A stretch of 64,000 nucleotides of DNA from Dipteronia dyeriana (taxonomy: Eukaryota; Streptophyta; Magnoliopsida; Sapindales; Sapindaceae): the NCBI GenBank assembly GCA_032871835.1, contig CM065297.1:71721253-71785252 (forward strand). Reading direction: 5' to 3'. Below the pieces are notes generated by a model, which made no database searches, had not been told where the DNA came from, and saw only the letters and a program-made list of their open reading frames with translations. Shown in pieces: positions 12,455 through 23,224 of this stretch (positions are counted from its first letter, which is position 1; the number at the start of each line of letters is the position of its first letter). Made by a program: the position numbers and the translations under genes.

Positions 12455-12508
12455 CTGCCATAAATAGCGACACTGCCATAAATAGCGAAACTGCCAAAAA
12501 TAGCGAAA
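12455..12508. repeat. 18-bp tandem repeat, three copies
   Basis: Three head-to-tail copies of CTGCCATAAATAGCGAAA (the first ends in CA, the third has one change). No gene is associated with them. Confidence 0.95.
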
Positions 12509-13101
12509 TCACAAAAGTTACGGAAATAAAATATACTAACGACCATAAACAAGCCGGAATTAACGGTAGACGATTCTGCCTTGTCAAAGTTAACTTATGA
12601 CAAAAAATGGAAATTTTCCAAAAAGGAAAGAATTGTGATTTCGGGGCCTAAATGCTGGAATTTGGCCGAAAATGGACGTGCCTCAACACCAAAGGTGTTG
12701 ACTTCTGAAGATCTCACCGATTCCTTTCAATTAAGGTCATTTAATCTTAGATTTAAGATGGTCTCACCAAGCCATGTAGGACTCAACCACTTGTTCTACA
12801 TCAGTATGAAAACATAGTCTCTCTTGGCCTTGATGTATGGTTGTTTGATATTGTAAACTAAATAATCATAAAATTTGGTTAAAGTGAAACTTTATAAATT
12901 GTAATATAACACTATAAATAATAAATTGCAATCAAAAATATAAAATCGTAAAAAATAACAAAATACTAAATTAAAATTATGAATTAAAAAATCCAAAACT
13001 CTAACTTTTTAATTAGAAAAAATAAATTTTAACTAAAAAATATCTGAGCTAAAAAATTTAATATGAATATTTTTATAATTAAGAATTTCAAGAGACGAAA
13101 A
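12509..13101. other. Unassigned AT-rich spacer
   Basis: I see no gene, terminal repeat or RNA here. The segment 12540-12800 has a more balanced composition and an open frame of 78 codons (12581-12817) that matches nothing I know. Confidence 0.5.
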
Positions 13102-13110
13102 TAGTTATTA

Positions 13111-14472
13111 GAACAAATTACACCAAACTCCTTTGAGGTTTTCTCTTTTACACTCGGAAACAACTTTATTATTAATCGACACTCGTCTCTCCTATCGTCA
13201 ATCAACGAACGTCTAATCTAACTATTGACCTTGTGAGGAAGGGTAATTTTGTCCTTAACACTTTATATATTGTACACGTCAAATTCATTTAATGCATGTC
13301 AGAATATTTTATAATTTTAAATTAAATATTAACAAAATAAAAATATCTAAAAAAACAATAGAAAAAAGTATTTATTTTAAAGAACTATGTAATCGATTTG
13401 AAAAAAAAAAGATCTAGAAAAAAAAATTCCACATCAAATGAAAAAAAAACAGAGATAGAGATACTATTAATAAAGGGATAGAGATCTTTTCATCTCTAAT
13501 CTTTATCTCATCAGAGATGGAACGACAGAAGATGGACTAATGGAGAGTGCTCAGAGATGGAGCGGTGCAAAATTTTGTCCAGATAGAAGATGGTCCGGCC
13601 GGAGACGATTAGAGTTGGGTTTGTAAGTTTTGACTTTGGTTCTTTTAGAAAAAAAAAATAAACCTAGAAATTGATAGGGTTGGATAGGGGTTTTATTACA
13701 TGTGTGTGTGTGTTTGGTGGATCTGATTAAAGCTTGGATTATTGAGAGCAGTGTTTTGTTTTTGTTTTACCATGTATTTTGTAAAGATTAAAAGTGGTCT
13801 GGGATCATCGATGTTCATCTACATTATTTTTTTAATTATGTGATCTCTATATCCATGTTCATCTTTTTTTTTCTATTTAATTTTTCAGTTTTTTTTTGGT
13901 TTGATCATCTTCTTTTTATTTCCGGGATCTCCATCAGACTCCATAGATGTTCATATTCTTCATTTTTATAGTTTTCGTTTTTTTTTAATTTGATCTTTTT
14001 TATTATCTCCTATTAGACATTCAAACTCCATGGATATTCATCTTCTTATTTTTTCTAGTTTTCATTTTCTTTTCTTTGTAATTTGATCCTTTTTTTTAAG
14101 AATTGTGATCTCCATCTATGTTTATCTTCGAAAAAAATTTAAAATATATTTTAAAAAAATTTGATCTCCACCCTTGATATCAATTTATCTGTATAAAAAA
14201 TATTAAAAACAAATTAAAATTTTAATTATATTCTTTGAAAAAAAATATTTATTTTTCTTTTTATAAATAGATTTTGATTTTTTTTAGATTTGTTTCTATT
14301 TTTTCATTTTGATGAATCAAGGGTATTTATGTTTTTATTTTTATTTTTAACAGTCAAATCTCACACGTAACAGTAAAACCCCCTAACGGCAGAGGAGGTG
14401 GGTGTCAATTAACGGTAAAATTGTTTTCGTATGTAAAAGAACAAACCTCAGAGAGTTTGGTATAATTTGTTC
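13111..14472. mobile_element. MULE-like non-autonomous element, 1362 bp, with 9-bp target duplication
   Basis: The ends GAACAAATTACACCAAACTC and, on the other strand, GAACAAATTATACCAAACTC start inverted repeats of about 65 bp. Both flanks are TAGTTATTA (13102-13110 and 14473-14481), a 9-bp target duplication as made by Mutator-like transposases. No transposase lies inside. The interior at 13500-13700 is less AT-rich and looks like a gene 5' region (GGTCCGGCCGGAGACGATTA near 13591), so host DNA may have been captured. 13820-14130 holds degenerate repeats around TTTGATCTCCATCCATGTTCATCTT-like words. Confidence 0.88.
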
Positions 14473-14481
14473 TAGTTATTA

Positions 14482-14971
14482 ATTAGGAGAAGAGAGAGAA
14501 TTAGGATTTGGGACCTTAAATGGAATTGGGATTTGGACGTGACTTATAGAGAGTGTGTGTCAGGACGTGTGTATTAGAGATAGGGAGAGAGAAAGAATAG
14601 ATATTGATTTAAATATAAATTATAAATGTTGATGTGATGTCAGTGTTTGAATTGACATTGTCCTTCTATGAAAAGGAATGATGTACCATACGGTAAATAG
14701 TGGTGGGCAACAAGTTCAGATCTGAATCGAGCCGAATCGAATCGAAAAAAGGTGATTTGATTCGGTTTATGGTTTCTTTTCGGTTTAAATTGGTTTAAAA
14801 ATTAAAAAATCTAAAAACTCTCGGTTCAAACCATTTTTGGTTCAATCCGGTTTTTGTTTTTCAAAACCGGTTTGAACCGAAATGAACCAACTATATATAT
14901 ATATATATATATATAACCCTAAGTTCCTAACCCTTCTATTTTTTATTTTTTCTTTCTATCAGACTCTCAGA
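14482..14971. other. Spacer with CGGTTT-rich fold and AT run
   Basis: No gene is seen. From 14700 the sequence TAGTGGTGGGCAAC resembles a hAT terminus. It is followed by many copies of GGTTT and its complement AAACC that could pair with each other up to about 14890. A TA run occupies about 14891-14914. No partner end or target duplication was found. Confidence 0.45.
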
Positions 14972-16047
14972 TAGGGGTGGCAATACGGGTTGACGGGTCG
15001 TGTTTGGGTCAACCCGGACACGACACGATTATTTTTGGACCAACCCGAACACGACACGATTATTAAACGGGTCAGACCCTTTCGACCCAAACACGACACG
15101 AATAAAAATGGGTCAACACGAACACGACACGAATAACCCGTTTAATTAACGGGTTCGGTGTGTCGTGTCAAATGACCCGTTTAACTAACCTGTTTACACA
15201 ACCCATTTAACCTGTTAATATTAATTTCACTAAAATACATTAAAAATAAAATAATCAATCAAATAAAATCAATTTACAAACCAATACCACAAAATATAAA
15301 TGATAATCAAATGAATACAAAGAACAATATTCCTCAAAACCGAATTTCAAAACTATATAAATCCATAATGAAGTCCACAAATACACGTCCATAATTAAGT
15401 CCACAAATACAAGTCCACATGTTCAAAATAAAATAAAAGGAATCAAATATTCAAAAACCAAAACATTTAACAAACATAACAATTAATTCTTCTTGATGCC
15501 TTGATAACTTGATGTTAAACTTCTTGCTAAATCAGTGACCATAAACCTACAAGATAAATTTAATACATTAGATAATAACTTGGAAGTTTAAGAAATAACA
15601 AAAATCCTTTTAACAAACTAGTGTATATGATTTTACCATTTTATCACTAATCGCCAAATTGAGATGTTGCACTTTCTATAGATGGACCTGGACTGTTCTC
15701 AAGAGTTAATTTCAAAATATCTTCAGCAACTTCATCCACTTCAAGACTTTCACTCACTACATAATATGAATATTAATGTTATTATACTTAAATATTAATC
15801 AAGTAAACACTAAGTAATAAAAAGTTTACCATTTTCTCCTTACATCCAATCTCTAGTGCAAACTATTGCCTCCACTACATCAGGTTTTAGTAAACTACGA
15901 AACCGATCAAGGACTCTACCACCAACACTAAATGCCGATTCGGATGCCACTGTAGATATCGGGATGCTCAAAATATCACGGGCCATGACTGAAAGATCGG
16001 GATAACGAATCATATTGACCTTCCAAAAGTCCAAAACATCCAAGTTC
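14972..16047 (-). mobile_element. hAT transposon, 3' part with one terminus
   Basis: The end TAGGGGTGGCAA at 14972 is the classical hAT-type terminus. It is followed by a region rich in GGGTCAACCCG and ACACGACACG words, a common subterminal pattern. The minus strand encodes the transposase C-terminus. The other end is missing: at about 16047 the sequence switches abruptly to gypsy family G. No matching inverted end was found elsewhere in the window. Confidence 0.75.
15647..16047 (-). pseudogene. hAT transposase C-terminal dimerisation domain
   Basis: The minus strand reads SNLDVLDFWKVN (near 16047-16012) and on through LSIPISTVASESAFSVGGR and RSLLKPDVVEAIVCTRDWM. This is the hATC dimerisation domain found at the C-terminus of hAT transposases. 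A GTAAGG donor at about 15841 may join it to a last exon (about 15647-15755) reading SLEVDEVAEDILKLTLENS to SQFGD and a stop. The catalytic RNase H-like part would lie upstream of 16047 and is absent, so only a C-terminal fragment remains. Confidence 0.85.
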
Positions 16048-16740
16048 GATATTAATTTTGTGTGTTGTGACCAAAACTCTTACTTAGTAGCCGAGTCTCA
16101 AGCCTCAGTAAACATAGAGTGTTTGCGTAAAACGGTAAAGTCTGGATAAGAATAAAATGCAGTTTCGTAGCCTCTTTAACCCGAGCAATAAAGTCCGAGG
16201 GGTGCTTTAACACCTAATGCCCTAAGACCAACTGGTTTGGGAGTCATTGACCCAAAGCTTGTTACACGGGTTAAAGAGAAAGCTTAAGGGAATTGTACTA
16301 TAAAAAAAAACATCTGCAATCCGAGTAATTAAGCCCGTAGGAGTGTTTTAACACTTAATGCCCTAAAGCCAACTGGTTTGGGAGTCATTAGCCTAAAGCT
16401 CGCTACATGGATTAAAGATGGAATGTTTGTTTCCAATTTTGTTATATTAAAAAAACCAAAATAAATAAATAAATAAATAAAACTACTGATTAAGGAAGAT
16501 GCCCTGATGAGATTTCGGAATGAAAATGTTGTTTGATTTTAATTGAATCTCATAGTTATTGTGTTGATCTTTATTGAGCACAAGAAAGTTTGATTGATAA
16601 CTCAATTGATGACTGGTGGTCAAAGGGTGAGAAACGAGGTATGGGAGAATTTGTCTATTTGGTAGTTTAGAAATTTGAGTTGAGGTTTTACTGTTTTCGC
16701 TTTAATTGCTAGGGACTAGCAATAAGCTGGTTGGAGGGTG
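16048..16740 (+). mobile_element. Family G gypsy, 3' internal non-coding region (copy G1)
   Basis: This block, from TTTTGTGTGTTGTGACC to the purine stretch GGTTGGAGGG just before the LTR, recurs at 23770-24434 and 31414-32082 and, reversed, at 25741-26420. It lies between the last coding remnants and the 3' LTR in the other copies. It has no coding capacity. Its left edge abuts the hAT fragment, so G1 is truncated. Confidence 0.8.
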
Positions 16741-17006
16741 TGATTAACACTGAAAACTGTATGTTTACTAAGGGATAATATCATCATTTTACACTTCCAA
16801 TATGATTAATTCTCCAATTTAGATATAATTTCGTTCGTTCGCTTAAATAAATGTGTTGTGTAGTAATCAGTAAATTTTTCTTTATATTTCAGAGGTAATT
16901 TGATCAATTCGGAATCATGGAGAAGTCAGATGGCAAAACAAACATCGTTTTCAAGTTTAGAACGTCAAAAAACCTTAGGAAGACCACGAAGGGTATTTTC
17001 ATAATT

Positions 17007-17253
17007 TTGACTATTCACTTTTCATAGTTGACTTTTACTATTCATAGTTGACTTTCACTGTTCACAGTTGACTTTAAATATTCACAGTTGACCTTCACTG
17101 TTCACTCACGGATACATACTGTTCACTGTTCACTATTCACTTCATGGACGGGTTACTGTTGACTATCACTGTTCACTGATGACGTGGCTAAATCTGGACG
17201 ATCCATTCTAAATTAATCAGATGATCAATTTTCATCCGTATTTTGTATAAATA
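17007..17253 (+). promoter_or_regulatory. LTR promoter: W-box array, TGACGTGG motif and TATA box
   Basis: TTGACT or TTGACC cores lie at 17007, 17028, 17048, 17068 and 17088, four of them exactly 20 bp apart, with one more at 17159. TTGAC[CT] is the binding core of WRKY factors. TGACGTGG at 17180 holds an ACGT core of the kind bound by bZIP factors. TATAAATA is at 17246-17253. This is the layout of a U3 promoter. Other G LTRs keep the TATA box (21674, 24914, 32556) but fewer W-boxes. Confidence 0.65.
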
Positions 17254-17347
17254 TGGGGCCTCTCCTCCCTAATTTTCATGTTCTGAATCCAAATCTCATA
17301 TTAGATTTGTAAAATTCTCTCTCTTTTGTTCTCAAATTCTCAGTTTA

Positions 17348-17353
17348 AATAAA
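17348..17353 (+). terminator. LTR polyadenylation signal AATAAA
   Basis: AATAAA lies about 100 bases after the TATA box, consistent with the R region of the LTR. The same motif stands at 21776 in the next LTR. Confidence 0.5.
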
Positions 17354-17470
17354 ATAGTTGTTTTTTAGTTAATTTATATCTGGCTAATTTTATATAGCTG
17401 GGGCCAAAGGTGATATTGTTGGTATGGAAAATACGATCCAATTATGGTAAGTTTATTATTTTTATGCTTT

Positions 17471-17767
17471 CTCCCCTCTGATCTTTGTGGAGTTTTTGAC
17501 TCACTGTAGATAGACATATATTGTCTAGTACAGTGGGTTCTTTTACCCATATTTATCAGAGAGTGGTTTCTCCCCTCTGATCTTTGTGGAGTTTTTGACT
17601 CACTGTAGACAGACAGATATTGTCTAGCACAGTGAGTACTTTTACCCATATCTATCAAAGAGTGGTTTATCCCCTCTAATGTTTGTAGAGTTTTGACTCA
17701 CTATAGACAGACAGATGTTGTCTTACACAGTGAGCACTTTTACCCACATCTATCAGAGAGTGATCAG
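17471..17767 (+). repeat. 99-bp tandem repeat in LTR, three units, each a nested hairpin
   Basis: Units begin at 17471, 17570 and 17669. Each contains ACTCACTGT...ACAGTGAGT around AGACAGATATTGTCT, and an outer pair CTCTGAT...ATCAGAG, so each unit can fold back on itself. Minus-strand open frames across this region are by-products of the repeat. Confidence 0.9.
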
Positions 17768-18027
17768 TGGAGTGGAATACCATTCCATTAATCTGGACTA
17801 AATATTAATAATTGGATCATATTCGAATTACCAACAGTGGATCCCTTAGCTCTAGTTTTAATTTTAATTGATTTACAATTTATAACAAGCTTAGTAATTA
17901 ATCTAAATAATTAATTCTACAAGGACAAGTGAACAACCTCCCTATGGTTCAACCCAATCTTACCGGTTAATTTATTACTTTGACACTCTTATACTTGAGA
18001 GTATGAACACTTTTTTAGGACGTGTCA

Positions 18028-19455
18028 ATGCCTAACCCCAGGAGCGGGTTCCTTAGAGACCAAAGTAGGATCTCTATCAAGAGATTGAGTGACCTCTTTT
18101 TCAAGCTTAGATTTTTCATCACTAGAAATCTCATCAATCTATACCGAGGGAGTATCATCAACCACACTAATCTCCTCATCATGGTTACTAACCTTAGGTC
18201 TACAATCATCTATGACCACATTATATGATTCCATAACACTTCATGTCTTCAAATTAAAAACTCTATAGGCCTTACTATTTAGGGCATAGCTAATGAAAAT
18301 CCTTTCATCACTCTTAGCATCAAACTTGCCAAGTTGATCACGGTCATTTAGAATGTAGCACTTGCTTCCAAATGAGTGGAAGTAGCTAACATTTGGCTTC
18401 CTTCCTTTCCACGATTCATAGGAGGTTTGCCTAGTCCCGGGCCTAAGAAAAACCCTATTGCTTATATAACAAGCTGTATTGACAGCTTCAGCCCAAAGAT
18501 TCCTAGGCACATTGTTGCTATGCAATATCACACTGGCCATCTCTTGGAGGACTCTGTTCTTCCTCTCTACTACCCCATTTTGTTGAGGAGTTCGAGAAGC
18601 TAAGAACTCATGGGAAATGCCAAGACTATCACAAAAGTTTTCAAAGCTAGCATTCTCAAATTCTCTACCATGATCACTCCTAATTCTCTTAATGCATTTT
18701 ATGTGAGAATCCTTCTCATTTTGAATTTTAGTGCAAAGTATTTTAAAAGTTTCAAACGTTTCAGATTTTTCTATATGAAAGTAAGTCTAAGTAAATCTAG
18801 AAGAACCATCCGCACACACAAAAATGTACCTCTTGCCACATAGACTCTCGGTTTGCATGGGACCTATAAGGTCCATATGAAGAAGATCTAATGGCTCCTT
18901 AGTGGCAAGGTACTTACCCTTCTTATGCACACTCTTAGTTTGCTTTCTTTGTTGACAAGATCCACAAACTCCCTCAATCCTATTTCCAAACTTAGGAAGG
19001 CCTCTCACAACTTTCAACCTCTCAAGAACTTTCAAGTCTTTGAAATTCATATAACCTAACCTTTGATGCCATAATTCAACTTGATCACAACTAGACAAAT
19101 TGCAAGAAATGCCATTAGAATCAAGACAATAACAATTGTCACTTGATCTCTTGCCTTTCAATAGAACATGTCCATCTTCTCTTAGAATAGAGCAATCAAC
19201 TTTTCCAAACAAAACCGAAAGCCCTTCATCACTTAAATGTGATATGCTAATGAGATTGGCTTGCAAGCTATCTACATAGAGAGCATTAGGCAAGGAGAGC
19301 AAACCGGGGATGGAAATGTTTCCTTTTCCTAGAACCTTCTTACATGAACCATCACCAAAGGTGACAAATCCACCATCCTCCATCACAAAAGTTTCAAAGA
19401 AACTCTTGTTTCCGGTCATGTGCCTAGAACAACCACTATCAAGGTACCAAGTGTT
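18028..19455 (-). pseudogene. Copia C1 protease and integrase
   Basis: Protease active site LDSGCSRHMTG near 19420-19450. The GAG-pre-integrase segment has LWHQRLGYMNFKDL (about 19035-19080) and CGSCQQRKQTK. Integrase follows with HMDLIGP (about 18855-18880), IRSDHGREFE and TPQQNGVVERKNR, giving the D, D, E catalytic set. TAG at 18784 replaces a tryptophan position and TGA at 18238 an arginine position when compared with C5. The frame runs on to 18028, where the G1 LTR begins. RT and RNase H are lost. Confidence 0.87.
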
Positions 19456-20565
19456 AGAGGCTTTCGCCTTCAACGCCACTTGGGCCACATGGCAAACAAA
19501 CTCATTTGTTCTAGTCCACCTAGTAGCAACATTGTCATTTCTAGGAGCCTTGGGTTCATTGACTCTAAAATTCCTAGGTGCATGCATTTTAGCTCTTCTA
19601 AGCATATTCTTCTCAATCATGATTTCAAAAAGACACAACTTAATAAATTTAAAACAGTTCGGCCTTATATGACCTTCAACACCACAAAAATGACAAATGG
19701 GAGTAAAGTAAGAATTCATACCATATCCTTGTGCAAGCATGGAAGACTTCCCTCTCCTTTGAGTTGTCTTTTGGCGTTGAGCCGAATCTCTTCTTTGAAA
19801 CATCCTTTGTGGTTGAGCCACATTAGCTTCTCTTCTTGGTTGTGGGTGAAAACTTCTTTGTTGAATTTGAGGGCTCCTTGGTAGTTGAGGTATTGTATGA
19901 TGTGTTCTAGCTCTTGGTGGATGAGCTTTAGCTTGAGAATTTGTTTGAGCCTTCATTTGAGCTTGCTTTGAAGATTCTCCAACTTCATTCGATCTCATTT
20001 GCTGGTGTGAACCTTGAGTCTCTTTGACCTCTTGACTTTTGACAAAGATGGTCTTCTTCAAGGAAGTGGCATCCTTACCTTCCACATATCCTAAGCCAAT
20101 TTTATGATTAGGACTCTTCCCACATGATAGCATCTTGTCAAGTCTCTCGGTTCCGGATGTCATCTTGGCTATCAATTATTTTGCTTCTCTAAGCTCAATC
20201 TTCAAGTTTTCTTCACTCTTCTTAGTGATCACAAGCTCCAACTTTAAACTCTCTTCTAACTCTTTTCCACTCTTTACCTTTTCACTCAAGTTGGTAATCT
20301 TGAAAGTCAACTCTAGATTCTTCTTTTTCAACTCTTGAACCTCTTTTTTCTTTTTCAATCTAGACTTTTCAAAAAACTTTATGAAGTCTATATAGTCCAT
20401 TTCCTCATCAATATAAAACCTAGAGTTAGAAGAGGTACTCTCATCACTAGAGTCATCTACTTCTTCCTTGTCACTCACAACTTCCTTGCCATTATGAGAT
20501 GTTGCGAAGGCAATGAAGTTTGCAACTCTTTCTTCATCATCCGAAGATTTTTCTTCCTCTTCTAT
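19456..20565 (-). pseudogene. Copia C1 gag, C-terminal half
   Basis: Structural polyprotein of a copia element. It begins mid-gene with an acidic serine-rich stretch (EEEEKSSDDEERVANF), then a lysine- and glutamate-rich coiled coil (20200-20400), then a TAA at 20176, then a basic glutamine- and proline-rich part. An intact CCHC zinc knuckle, CHFCGVEGHIRPNC, lies at 19654-19695. The first part of gag, with its RNA-binding UBN2-like domain, is missing, as the C2 LTR starts at 20565. Confidence 0.85.
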
Positions 20566-21197
20566 GAATTTCAGCCAGCCCTATGATTTTTAGAGTGAAA
20601 ATTTCGGCCAACCTAAGAGTTTTCTAAGAGAGAATTTCGCTTGGCAAGAGAGAATTTTGAGAGAGAAAATACGGTATTTTACTCTAGACAAAATTCAATC
20701 AACTCTAAGACATAGGGTGTGGAATTCAGCAAAGGAGAAAAGAGAAAAAGAGAACGTTTTTGTTTTCTATAGTACACTAGTATCCTTTACATCAAAAGGG
20801 TTTTGTGAACAACATCGAATCAAGGTTCATGCGAGTTTCAATCAAATTAATTGATAATTCACAAGTGGCCGGACATTTTTGATTTTTCTCTTGGAGGATA
20901 TTTGTAACTAACAAAGAAGAAGATTTTGTTTGTTTCCATCCTCAAGTTTACAATTTAAAGAAAGGGAGCCCACACTCCTAGGTGATTGACGTTCGTGATT
21001 GAATTAGAAGATCTTGTGAATTCAATTCGACGCTGGTTCAATCGTCACGAAAAAAAAGGTACGATACTTTTTATATACATCAATTAATCTAGGGTAAAGG
21101 TTCTCGTTGCATAAAAGGGAAAAAAAATATTTATACGCAAACCCTAATTTTGATTTTATCACGCTTCCATTGCGTTTTGAACCTTTTTTTCCCTACA
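20565..21197 (+). mobile_element. Copia C2 5' LTR, partial
   Basis: Matches 37424-38091 downstream and ends CCCTACA directly before a tRNA-Met primer binding site. The left inverted arm seen in the 3' LTR (37200-37425) is missing here: the copy starts exactly where that arm would end, abutting C1. Confidence 0.85.
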
Positions 21198-21199
21198 AT

Positions 21200-21211
21200 T
21201 GGTATCAGAGC
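21200..21211 (+). promoter_or_regulatory. C2 primer binding site (initiator tRNA-Met)
   Basis: TGGTATCAGAGC, complementary to the 3' end of plant initiator tRNA-Met, two bases after the LTR. It is the reverse-transcription start of copia elements. Confidence 0.92.
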
Positions 21212-21215
21212 CTGG

Positions 21216-21220
21216 TTGTA
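21216..21220. repeat. Target duplication TTGTA, left copy
   Basis: TTGTA here and at 33581-33585 flank the compound gypsy insertion. Five bases is the normal LTR-element duplication. Confidence 0.85.
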
Positions 21221-22357
21221 TGATTAACACTGCAAAGTGTATGTTTACTAAGGGATAATATCATCATTTTACACTTCCAATACGATTAATTCCCCAATTA
21301 AGACATAATTTCGTTCGTTCGCTTAAATAAATGTGTTGTGTAGTAATCAGTGTATTTTTTCTTTGTATTTCAGAGGTAATTCGATCAATTCAAAATCATG
21401 GAGAAGTCTGATGGCTAAAAAAATATCGTTTTCAAGTTTAGAACGTCAAAAAACCTTCAGAAGACCACGAAGGGTATTTTCTTAAGTTTGACTATTCATT
21501 GTTCACAGTTGACTTTTACTGTTCACAGTTGATGCAATACTATTTACTCTCGGATGCGTTACTGTTCGCTCATGGATGGGTTCCTGTTCACTATCATTGT
21601 TCACTGATGACGTGGCGAAATCTGGACGCTCCATTCTAAATTCATCCGATGGTCAATTTTAATCCGTATTTTGTATAAATAGGGGGCCTCTCCCCCCTAA
21701 TTTTCATGTTCTAAATCCAAATCTGATATTAGATTTGTGAAATTCTCTCTCTTTTATTCTCAAATTCTCAGTTTAAATAAAATAGCTATTTTCTAGTTAA
21801 ATTATGTCTGGCTAATTTTATTTAGCTGGGGCCAAAGGTGATACTGTTGGTATGGAAAATATGATCCAATTATGGTAAGTTTATTATTCTTATGATTTCT
21901 CCCCTCTGATTTTTGTGGAGTTTTTGACTCATTGTAGATAGACAGATATTGTCCAGCACAGTGGGTACTTTTACCCATATCTATCAGAGAGTGGTTTATC
22001 CCCTCTAATCTTTGTGGAGTTTTGACTCACTTTAGATATACTGATGTTGTCTAGCACAATGAGTACTTTTACCCACATCTATCAGAGAGTGGTCAGTGGA
22101 GTGGAATACCATCCCATTAATCTGGACTAAATATTAATTATTTGATCATATTTGGATTACCAACAGTGGATCCCTTAGCCCCAGTATTAATTTTAATTGA
22201 TTTACATTTTTATAACAAGCTTAGTAATTAATCTAGATAATTAATTCTACAAGGACAAGTGAACAACCTCCCTGTGGTTCGACACAGTCTTACCGGTTAA
22301 TTTATTACTTTGACACTCTTATACTTGAGAGTATGAACACTTCTTTAGGACGTGTCA
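21221..22357 (+). mobile_element. Family G 5' LTR (G-a), 1137 bp
   Basis: TG...CA ends, TATA box at 21674, AATAAA at 21776 and two units of the 99-bp repeat (about 21899-22095). It is followed after a few bases by the primer binding site. Confidence 0.9.
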
Positions 22358-22363
22358 AGTTTT

Positions 22364-22381
22364 TGGCACCGCTGCTGGGGA
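22364..22381 (+). promoter_or_regulatory. G-a primer binding site, tRNA-Asp type, degenerate
   Basis: TGGCACCGCTGCTGGGGA differs at three positions from the complement of the plant tRNA-Asp 3' end. The G-c copy at 29985 differs at one. Confidence 0.8.
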
Positions 22382-22831
22382 GGTAAGTCTGCCTTTTTTT
22401 TGTAGAAGTAATTTCTTTTTAATTTTATTTTAGTGTTGCTATTTTTTTTTATCTTCTTTGTTCTTATTTTGTATTCATTTTTCAACACTCATCTCAATCA
22501 TAAACTTCATTCACTTTAAAAAAAAAACACTTGTTATCTTTAATCACATTTTTGCATTTTAGTCCTCTAACTTTTTATTTGCTTTTTAGCTTAGATCTAG
22601 TTTGCATTTGCATATAGGTCATTTTATTTTTCATTTTTACATATCAGTCACTGTAATTATCATATTTTTACTTTAGTCCCTATATTTAAAATTATTTGCA
22701 CTTTTACCGTAATACTTGTACATATTTTCATTTACACCCCTAGAATTTTGCATCTTGTTATTTTTATCACTTTTTCTTTTATTTTCTTTACTTTTGTGTA
22801 TTTCACCTCCATGAACCCTCACTAAATTTGC

Positions 22832-23106
22832 ATGAGACGTTGGTCTCGAACATCTAGTGGTATATTAGTTAGGAGATCTCAATCACCCACATTCAATAAC
22901 AACATGGCTTAGACATCCAGCAGGAAACCAAGCCGAAAACATGCAGAATATAGTCTTGGGAATCTGACTTTAAAAGACTCTGTTTGCCAATTTATAAGAA
23001 AACTGGATGGGAAGCATATACCGGATCCATAGAGGGCGTTAAAGCCGTTTCTGGACGTAAAACAAGAGGAAGATGTGAGCCACAATCACAACTACCAGTA
23101 AATATT
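22832..23106 (+). pseudogene. G-a: gag start fused to the end of ORF X
   Basis: After an AT-rich leader, an ATG at 22832 opens MRRWSRTSSG and RRSQSPTFNNNMA, a basic N-terminus as in Athila-type gag. After about 35 codons the sequence jumps to the last part of ORF X (LGNLTLKDSVCQFIRKLDG, ending HNHNYQ and TAA at 23104), which in G-b lies downstream of integrase. The whole of pol is therefore missing between the two. The same junction is present in G-c at about 30590. Confidence 0.7.
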
Positions 23107-23179
23107 CTTTTGTTTTTATTATCTTTTTCCTTTCGCATTTTATGTCTTTTGTAATTATTGCTGTTTACTTTTGATTTTT

Positions 23180-23224
23180 GAAGAGAACAAGTAATGCAGA
23201 ATTGATCTGAATCTCAGTTTGTGA
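23180..23224 (+). pseudogene. G-a: last codons of the captured LOG gene
   Basis: Reads as the end of the LOG copy at 26961-27005, including RIDLNLSL and the TGA, with one stop (TAA) just before. The rest of the LOG gene is deleted between TTTTTGA and AGAGAAC. The G-c copy has the same junction. Confidence 0.75.

Larger units (their letters stand above)
16741..18027 (+). mobile_element. Family G gypsy LTR (copy G1), 1287 bp
   Basis: Starts TGATTAACACTG and ends GGACGTGTCA, so it has the TG...CA ends of an LTR. It follows a purine tract, as a 3' LTR should. Inside are a W-box cluster (17007-17093), a TGACGTGG motif, a TATA box (17246), an AATAAA (17348) and three 99-bp tandem units (17471-17767). 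It is 150 bp longer than the 21221 LTR, mainly because it has more tandem repeat sequence. Confidence 0.88.
18028..20565 (-). mobile_element. Ty1-copia fragment C1 (gag, protease, integrase)
   Basis: About 2.5 kb of one long minus-strand frame with only four in-frame stops (near 20176, 18784, 18238 and 18145) and no frameshift. It is related over its length to C5 at 59.6-64 kb. It has no LTR, no RT and no gag start of its own. It is cut on the left by the G1 LTR and on the right by the C2 LTR. Confidence 0.88.

Noticed and set aside
17374..17658. 94-codon minus-strand frame with repeated SESKTPQRSEGR
   Set aside because: It is translated LTR tandem repeat. Its repetition is explained by the 99-bp units.
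18376..18843. Plus-strand frames opposite C1 integrase
   Set aside because: Shadows of the minus-strand gag-pol frame.
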